Below, piece after piece: positions 59,326-64,000 of a stretch of DNA of 64,000 bases. Position numbers and translations under genes: made by a program. The stretch lies in assembly GCA_022493055.1 (NCBI GenBank), contig CP092781.1, forward strand, positions 496,001 through 560,000, given 5' to 3'. The notes under the pieces are model-generated. The model worked only from the letters and a program-made list of their open reading frames with translations, did not search any database and was not told the origin of the DNA. How positions within the stretch are numbered: position 1 is the stretch's first letter; every line of letters starts with the position of its first letter. This stretch comes from Staphylococcus roterodami (GTDB taxonomy: Bacteria; Bacillota; Bacilli; Staphylococcales; Staphylococcaceae).

Positions 59326-62300
59326 TTGATTGATGTAAATAATTTCCATTATATGAAAATAGGCTTAGCTTCACCTGAAAAAATCCGCTCATGGTCATTT
59401 GGTGAGGTTAAAAAACCTGAAACAATCAACTACCGTACATTAAAACCTGAAAAAGATGGTCTATTCTGTGAAAGAATTTTCGGACCTACAAAAGACTGGG
59501 AATGTAGTTGTGGTAAATACAAACGTGTTCGCTACAAAGGCATGGTCTGTGACAGATGTGGTGTTGAAGTAACTAAATCTAAAGTACGTCGTGAAAGAAT
59601 GGGACACATTGAACTTGCTGCTCCAGTTTCACACATTTGGTATTTCAAAGGAATTCCAAGTCGTATGGGATTATTGCTTGATATGTCACCAAGAGCATTA
59701 GAAGAAGTTATTTACTTCGCTTCTTATGTTGTTGTAGACCCAGGTCCAACTGGCTTAGAAAAGAAAACATTATTATCTGAAGCTGAATTCAGAGAATATT
59801 ATGATAAATACCCTGGTCAATTCGTTGCTAAAATGGGTGCAGAAGGTATCAAAGATTTACTTGAAGAGATTGATTTAGACGAAGAACTTAAATTATTGCG
59901 TGACGAGTTAGAATCAGCTACTGGTCAAAGACTTACTCGTGCAATTAAACGTTTAGAAGTTGTTGAATCATTCCGTAACTCAGGTAATAAACCTTCATGG
60001 ATGATTTTAGATGTACTTCCAATCATCCCACCAGAAATTCGTCCAATGGTTCAATTAGATGGTGGACGTTTTGCAACAAGTGACTTAAATGATTTATACC
60101 GTCGTGTAATTAACCGTAATAATCGTTTGAAACGTTTATTAGATCTAGGTGCACCTGGTATTATCGTTCAAAATGAAAAACGTATGTTACAAGAAGCAGT
60201 TGATGCTTTAATAGATAATGGTCGTCGTGGTCGCCCAGTTACTGGTCCAGGTAACCGTCCATTAAAATCTCTATCACATATGTTAAAAGGTAAACAAGGT
60301 CGTTTCCGTCAAAACTTACTTGGTAAGCGTGTTGACTATTCAGGTCGTTCGGTTATCGCTGTAGGTCCAAGCTTGAAAATGTACCAATGTGGTTTACCAA
60401 AAGAAATGGCACTTGAGCTATTTAAACCTTTTGTAATGAAAGAATTAGTTCAACGTGAAATTGCTACTAACATTAAAAATGCTAAGAGTAAAATCGAACG
60501 CATGGATGACGAAGTATGGGATGTTTTAGAAGAAGTGATTAGAGAACATCCAGTTTTACTTAACCGTGCACCAACACTTCACAGATTAGGTATTCAAGCG
60601 TTTGAACCGACATTAGTTGAGGGTCGTGCGATTCGTCTTCATCCACTTGTAACAACAGCTTATAACGCTGACTTTGATGGTGACCAAATGGCTGTTCACG
60701 TTCCTTTATCAAAAGAAGCTCAAGCTGAAGCAAGAATGTTAATGTTAGCTGCACAAAACATCTTGAACCCTAAAGATGGTAAACCAGTAGTAACACCGTC
60801 TCAGGATATGGTACTTGGTAACTATTACCTTACTTTAGAAAGAAAAGATGCAGTAAATACAGGTGCAATCTTTAATAATACAAATGAAGTATTAAAAGCA
60901 TATGCAAATGGATTTGTTCATTTACACACTAGAATCGGTGTACATGCAAGTTCATTTAACAACCCTACATTTACTGAAGAGCAAAACAAAAAGATTCTTG
61001 CTACTTCAGTAGGTAAAATTATTTTCAATGAAATTATTCCAGATTCATTCGCTTATATAAATGAACCTACGCAAGAAAACTTAGAAAGAAAAACACCTGA
61101 TAGATATTTCATCGATCCTACGACATTAGGTGAAGGTGGCTTAAAAGAATACTTTGAAAAAGAAGATTTAATTGAACCATTCAATAAAAAATTCTTAGGT
61201 AATATTATCGCTGAAGTATTCAATAGATTTAGTATTACTGATACGTCAATGATGCTAGACCGTATGAAAGACTTAGGTTTCAAATTCTCATCTAAAGCTG
61301 GTATTACAGTAGGTGTTGCTGATATCGTGGTATTACCTGATAAGCAACAAATCCTTGATGAACATGAAAAATTAGTCGACAGAATTACAAAACAATTCAA
61401 TCGTGGTTTAATCACTGAAGAAGAAAGATATAATGCAGTTGTTGAAATTTGGACAGATGCAAAAGATCAAATTCAAGGTGAATTGATGCAATCACTTGAT
61501 AAAACAAACCCAATCTTCATGATGAGTGATTCAGGTGCCCGTGGTAACGCATCTAACTTTACACAATTAGCTGGTATGCGTGGTTTAATGGCTGCACCAT
61601 CAGGTAAGATTATCGAATTACCAATCACTTCATCATTCCGTGAAGGTTTAACAGTACTTGAGTACTTCATCTCAACTCATGGTGCGCGTAAAGGTCTTGC
61701 CGATACAGCACTTAAAACTGCTGACTCAGGATATCTTACTCGTCGTCTTGTTGACGTGGCACAAGATGTTATTGTTCGTGAAGAAGACTGTGGTACAGAT
61801 AGAGGTTTATTAGTTTCTGATATTAAAGAAGGTACAGAAATGATTGAACCATTTATCGAACGTATTGAAGGTCGTTACTCTAAAGAAACAATTCGTCATC
61901 CTGAAACAGATGAAGTAATCATTCGTCCTGATGAATTAATTACACCTGAAATCGCTAAGAAAATTACAGATGCTGGCATCGAACAAATGTATATTCGTTC
62001 AGCCTTTACATGTAATGCGAGACACGGTGTTTGTGAAAAATGTTACGGTAAAAACCTTGCGACTGGTGAAAAAGTTGAAGTTGGTGAAGCAGTTGGTACA
62101 ATCGCTGCACAATCAATTGGTGAACCAGGAACACAGCTTACAATGCGTACGTTCCATACAGGTGGGGTAGCCGGTAGCGATATCACTCAAGGTCTTCCTC
62201 GTATCCAAGAGATTTTCGAAGCACGTAACCCTAAAGGTCAAGCAGTGATTACGGAAATCGAAGGTGTTGTTGAAGATATTAAATTAGCGAAAGATAGACA

Positions 62301-62949
62301 ACAAGAAATTGTTGTAAAAGGTGCTAATGAAACAAGATCATACCTTGCTTCAGGTACTTCAAGAATAATTGTAGAAATCGGTCAACCAGTACAACGTGGT
62401 GAAGTATTAACTGAAGGTTCTATTGAGCCTAAGAATTACTTATCAGTTGCTGGATTAAATGCGACAGAAAGTTACTTACTAAAAGAAGTACAAAAAGTTT
62501 ACCGTATGCAAGGGGTAGAAATCGACGATAAACACGTTGAGGTTATGGTTAGACAAATGTTACGTAAAGTTAGAATTATTGAAGCAGGTGATACGAAGTT
62601 ATTACCAGGTTCATTAGTTGATATTCATAACTTTACAGATGCGAACAGAGAAGCATTTAAACACCGTAAACGTCCTGCAACGGCTAAACCAGTATTACTA
62701 GGTATTACGAAAGCATCACTTGAAACAGAAAGTTTCTTATCTGCAGCATCATTCCAAGAAACAACAAGAGTACTTACAGATGCAGCAATTAAAGGTAAAC
62801 GTGATGACTTACTAGGTCTTAAAGAAAATGTAATTATTGGTAAATTAATTCCAGCAGGTACAGGTATGAGACGTTATAGTGACGTTAAATACGAAAAGAC
62901 TGCTAAACCAGTTGCTGAAGTTGAAGCTCAAACAGAAGTGACTGAATAA
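59326..62949 (+). CDS. rpoC: DNA-directed RNA polymerase beta' subunit
   Basis: This 1207-residue catalytic subunit has an N-terminal zinc ribbon (C60, C62, C75, C78), the magnesium-binding active site N-A-D-F-D-G-D at 447-453 (D449, D451, D453), and the trigger-loop/bridge-helix segments including [16 protein letters not shown]. The C-terminal zinc site lies in [13 protein letters not shown]. The start is TTG 59326 (M-I-D-V-N-N) after AAGGAGGTAG; the TTG at 59308 is upstream of that site. Confidence 0.99.
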   Translation: MIDVNNFHYMKIGLASPEKIRSWSFGEVKKPETINYRTLKPEKDGLFCERIFGPTKDWECSCGKYKRVRYKGMVCDRCGVEVTKSKVRRERMGHIELAAPVSHIWYFKGIPSRMGLLLDMSPRALEEVIYFASYVVVDPGPTGLEKKTLLSEAEFREYYDKYPGQFVAKMGAEGIKDLLEEIDLDEELKLLRDELESATGQRLTRAIKRLEVVESFRNSGNKPSWMILDVLPIIPPEIRPMVQLDGGRFATSDLNDLYRRVINRNNRLKRLLDLGAPGIIVQNEKRMLQEAVDALIDNGRRGRPVTGPGNRPLKSLSHMLKGKQGRFRQNLLGKRVDYSGRSVIAVGPSLKMYQCGLPKEMALELFKPFVMKELVQREIATNIKNAKSKIERMDDEVWDVLEEVIREHPVLLNRAPTLHRLGIQAFEPTLVEGRAIRLHPLVTTAYNADFDGDQMAVHVPLSKEAQAEARMLMLAAQNILNPKDGKPVVTPSQDMVLGNYYLTLERKDAVNTGAIFNNTNEVLKAYANGFVHLHTRIGVHASSFNNPTFTEEQNKKILATSVGKIIFNEIIPDSFAYINEPTQENLERKTPDRYFIDPTTLGEGGLKEYFEKEDLIEPFNKKFLGNIIAEVFNRFSITDTSMMLDRMKDLGFKFSSKAGITVGVADIVVLPDKQQILDEHEKLVDRITKQFNRGLITEEERYNAVVEIWTDAKDQIQGELMQSLDKTNPIFMMSDSGARGNASNFTQLAGMRGLMAAPSGKIIELPITSSFREGLTVLEYFISTHGARKGLADTALKTADSGYLTRRLVDVAQDVIVREEDCGTDRGLLVSDIKEGTEMIEPFIERIEGRYSKETIRHPETDEVIIRPDELITPEIAKKITDAGIEQMYIRSAFTCNARHGVCEKCYGKNLATGEKVEVGEAVGTIAAQSIGEPGTQLTMRTFHTGGVAGSDITQGLPRIQEIFEARNPKGQAVITEIEGVVEDIKLAKDRQQEIVVKGANETRSYLASGTSRIIVEIGQPVQRGEVLTEGSIEPKNYLSVAGLNATESYLLKEVQKVYRMQGVEIDDKHVEVMVRQMLRKVRIIEAGDTKLLPGSLVDIHNFTDANREAFKHRKRPATAKPVLLGITKASLETESFLSAASFQETTRVLTDAAIKGKRDDLLGLKENVIIGKLIPAGTGMRRYSDVKYEKTAKPVAEVEAQTEVTE

Positions 62950-62955
62950 CATTTA

Positions 62956-62993
62956 TATAACAGGGGCTAATTCGTTAGCCTCTTGTTATTTTT
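62956..62993 (+). terminator. intrinsic terminator after rpoC
   Basis: ATAACAGGGGCTAA-TTCG-TTAGCCTCTTGTTAT with a UUCG tetraloop, followed by TTTTT. Confidence 0.88.
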
Positions 62994-63015
62994 ATGTAAA
63001 TTATTTGATTTGATG

Positions 63016-63045
63016 TTGACTAATTCTGTTGTTCAATGTTAATAT
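63016..63045 (+). promoter_or_regulatory. candidate promoter of the rplGB-rpsL-rpsG operon
   Basis: TTGACT at 63016-63021 and TAATAT at 63040-63045, 18 bp apart, directly after the rpoC terminator. Confidence 0.6.
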
Positions 63046-63085
63046 ATTAAAGGTTGATGCAAGCAGAACTTTGGAGGATAAGTTA

Positions 63086-63340
63086 TTGTCTAAGGAAAAA
63101 GTTGCACGCTTTAACAAACAACATTTTGTAGTTGGTCTTAAAGAAACGCTCAAAGCGTTAAAGAAAGATCAAGTTACATCTTTGATTATTGCTAAAGACG
63201 TAGAAGTATATTTAATGACTCGCGTGTTAAGCCAAATCAATCAGAAAAATATACCTGTATCATTTTTCGAGAGCAAACATGCTTTAGGTAAATATGTAGG
63301 TATTAATGTCAATGCGACAATTGTAGCATTGATTAAATGA
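63086..63340 (+). CDS. rplGB: L7Ae-family ribosomal protein (YbxF)
   Basis: This 84-residue L7Ae/L30e/S12e-family protein is a kink-turn RNA binder; the Bacillus YbxF binds K-turns and associates with the ribosome. The conserved core [10 protein letters not shown] and [12 protein letters not shown] are present. The start is TTG 63086 after GGAGG; upstream in-frame codons have no ribosome binding site. It precedes rpsL as in Bacillus. Confidence 0.92.
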   Translation: MSKEKVARFNKQHFVVGLKETLKALKKDQVTSLIIAKDVEVYLMTRVLSQINQKNIPVSFFESKHALGKYVGINVNATIVALIK

Positions 63341-63438
63341 GAATTAGTAAGTATTTGTACTTACTAAATTTTATTTAACTTAAAAATGAACCACCTGGAT
63401 GTGTGGGATTAAAAAGTGAAGAGAGGAGGACATATCAC

Positions 63439-63852
63439 ATGCCAACTATTAACCAATTAGTACGTAAACCAAGACAAAGCAAAATTAAAAAATCAGATTC
63501 TCCAGCTTTAAATAAAGGTTTCAACAGTAAAAAGAAAAAATTTACTGACTTGAACTCACCACAAAAACGTGGTGTTTGTACTCGTGTAGGTACAATGACA
63601 CCTAAAAAACCTAACTCAGCGTTACGTAAATATGCACGTGTGCGTTTATCAAATAACATTGAAATCAACGCATACATCCCTGGTATCGGGCATAACTTAC
63701 AAGAACACAGTGTTGTACTTGTACGTGGTGGACGTGTAAAAGACTTACCAGGTGTGCGTTACCATATCGTACGTGGTGCACTTGATACTTCAGGTGTTGA
63801 CGGACGTAGACAAGGTCGTTCATTATACGGAACTAAAAAACCTAAAAACTAA
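63439..63852 (+). CDS. rpsL: 30S ribosomal protein S12
   Basis: This 137-residue S12 is at the decoding centre. T-P-K-K-P-N-S with K56, the position linked to streptomycin resistance, is wild type, as is the K-D-L-P-G-V-R loop. It is the staphylococcal length, with the insertion rich in lysines near residues 27-35. ATG 63439 follows GAGGAGGA; an in-frame GTG at 63403 is rejected. Confidence 0.98.
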
Positions 63853-63917
63853 GCATTTAGTTCATAGCTAAATCTTACAATTAAAATATTTAATATAAGG
63901 AAGGGAGGATTTACATT

Positions 63918-64000
63918 ATGCCTCGTAAAGGATCAGTACCTAAAAGAGACGTATTACCAGATCCAATTCATAACTCAAAGTTAGTAACTAAATTAATTAA
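63918..64000 (+). CDS. rpsG: 30S ribosomal protein S7, 3' end outside window
   Basis: The first 27 codons are visible ([20 protein letters not shown]), the typical S7 N-terminus that binds the 16S 3' major domain. ATG follows GGGAGG. It continues the str operon (rpsL-rpsG, with fusA and tuf expected next). Confidence 0.97.

Noticed and set aside
63439-63852. Possible streptomycin-resistance change in rpsL
   Set aside because: K56 and the K-D-L-P-G-V-R loop are wild type.

Overview
This window is a 64 kb block of conserved core chromosome from a low-GC Gram-positive bacterium of the Staphylococcus aureus complex. The 16S rRNA variable regions, the protein sequences and the gene order (ispE-purR-ridA-spoVG-glmU-prs ... 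lysS-rrn-pdxST-ctsR-clpC ... rpoBC-rpsL-rpsG) all fit S. aureus. From memory, several proteins (GlmU, TilS, IspE, FolP) carry many substitutions relative to S. aureus sensu stricto, whereas RpoB, RpoC, RadA and L25 are nearly identical. A sister species such as S. argenteus or S. schweitzeri is therefore possible. Average nucleotide identity would settle this; it cannot be settled from the window alone.

Layout. 1-6244: end of ispE (isoprenoid), purR, the sigma-B-driven ridA-spoVG pair (a perfect sigma-B promoter lies inside purR), glmU and prs (UDP-GlcNAc and PRPP supply), and rplY (L25). 6245-6755: intergenic region with a GC-rich STAR-type repeat. 6756-19098: a tightly packed, often overlapping run pth-mfd-yabM-yabN/mazG-rqcP-divIC-yabR-tilS-hpt-ftsH (translation quality control, repair, division, tRNA modification, purine salvage, membrane proteolysis). 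19341-25178: hslO, cysK, the folate genes folP-folB-folK and lysS. 25629-31907: a ribosomal operon with tandem promoters and the unusual order 5S, eight tRNAs, 16S, tRNA-Ile, 23S, 5S, then a terminator.

32209-36552: divergent pdxR/pdxST (pyridoxal phosphate synthesis) and a convergent nucleoside transporter. 36649-41270: CtsR-controlled ctsR-mcsA-mcsB-clpC (arginine-phosphate-tagged proteolysis). 41702-50229: radA, yacL, gltX, a cysteine T-box riboswitch, then cysE-cysS-mrnC-rlmB-rae1. 50265-50879: sigH, preceded by a perfect inverted repeat covering its ribosome binding site. 50931-64000: the transcription/translation super-cluster rpmG-secE-nusG-rplKA-rplJL-rsmC-like-rpoB-rpoC-rplGB-rpsL-rpsG, with structured leaders before rplK and rplJ.

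I found no prophage, insertion sequence, CRISPR array, resistance cassette or defence island, and no convincing undescribed system. The points worth a second look are regulatory RNA structures (rplK leader, rplK-rplA spacer, rpoB-rpoC hairpin, sigH inverted repeat), a possible double sigma-A/sigma-B promoter at rplY, a decayed reading frame between spoVG and glmU, a 22-codon open frame ahead of the rRNA operon, the repeat array before pth, and the 5S-first rRNA operon.
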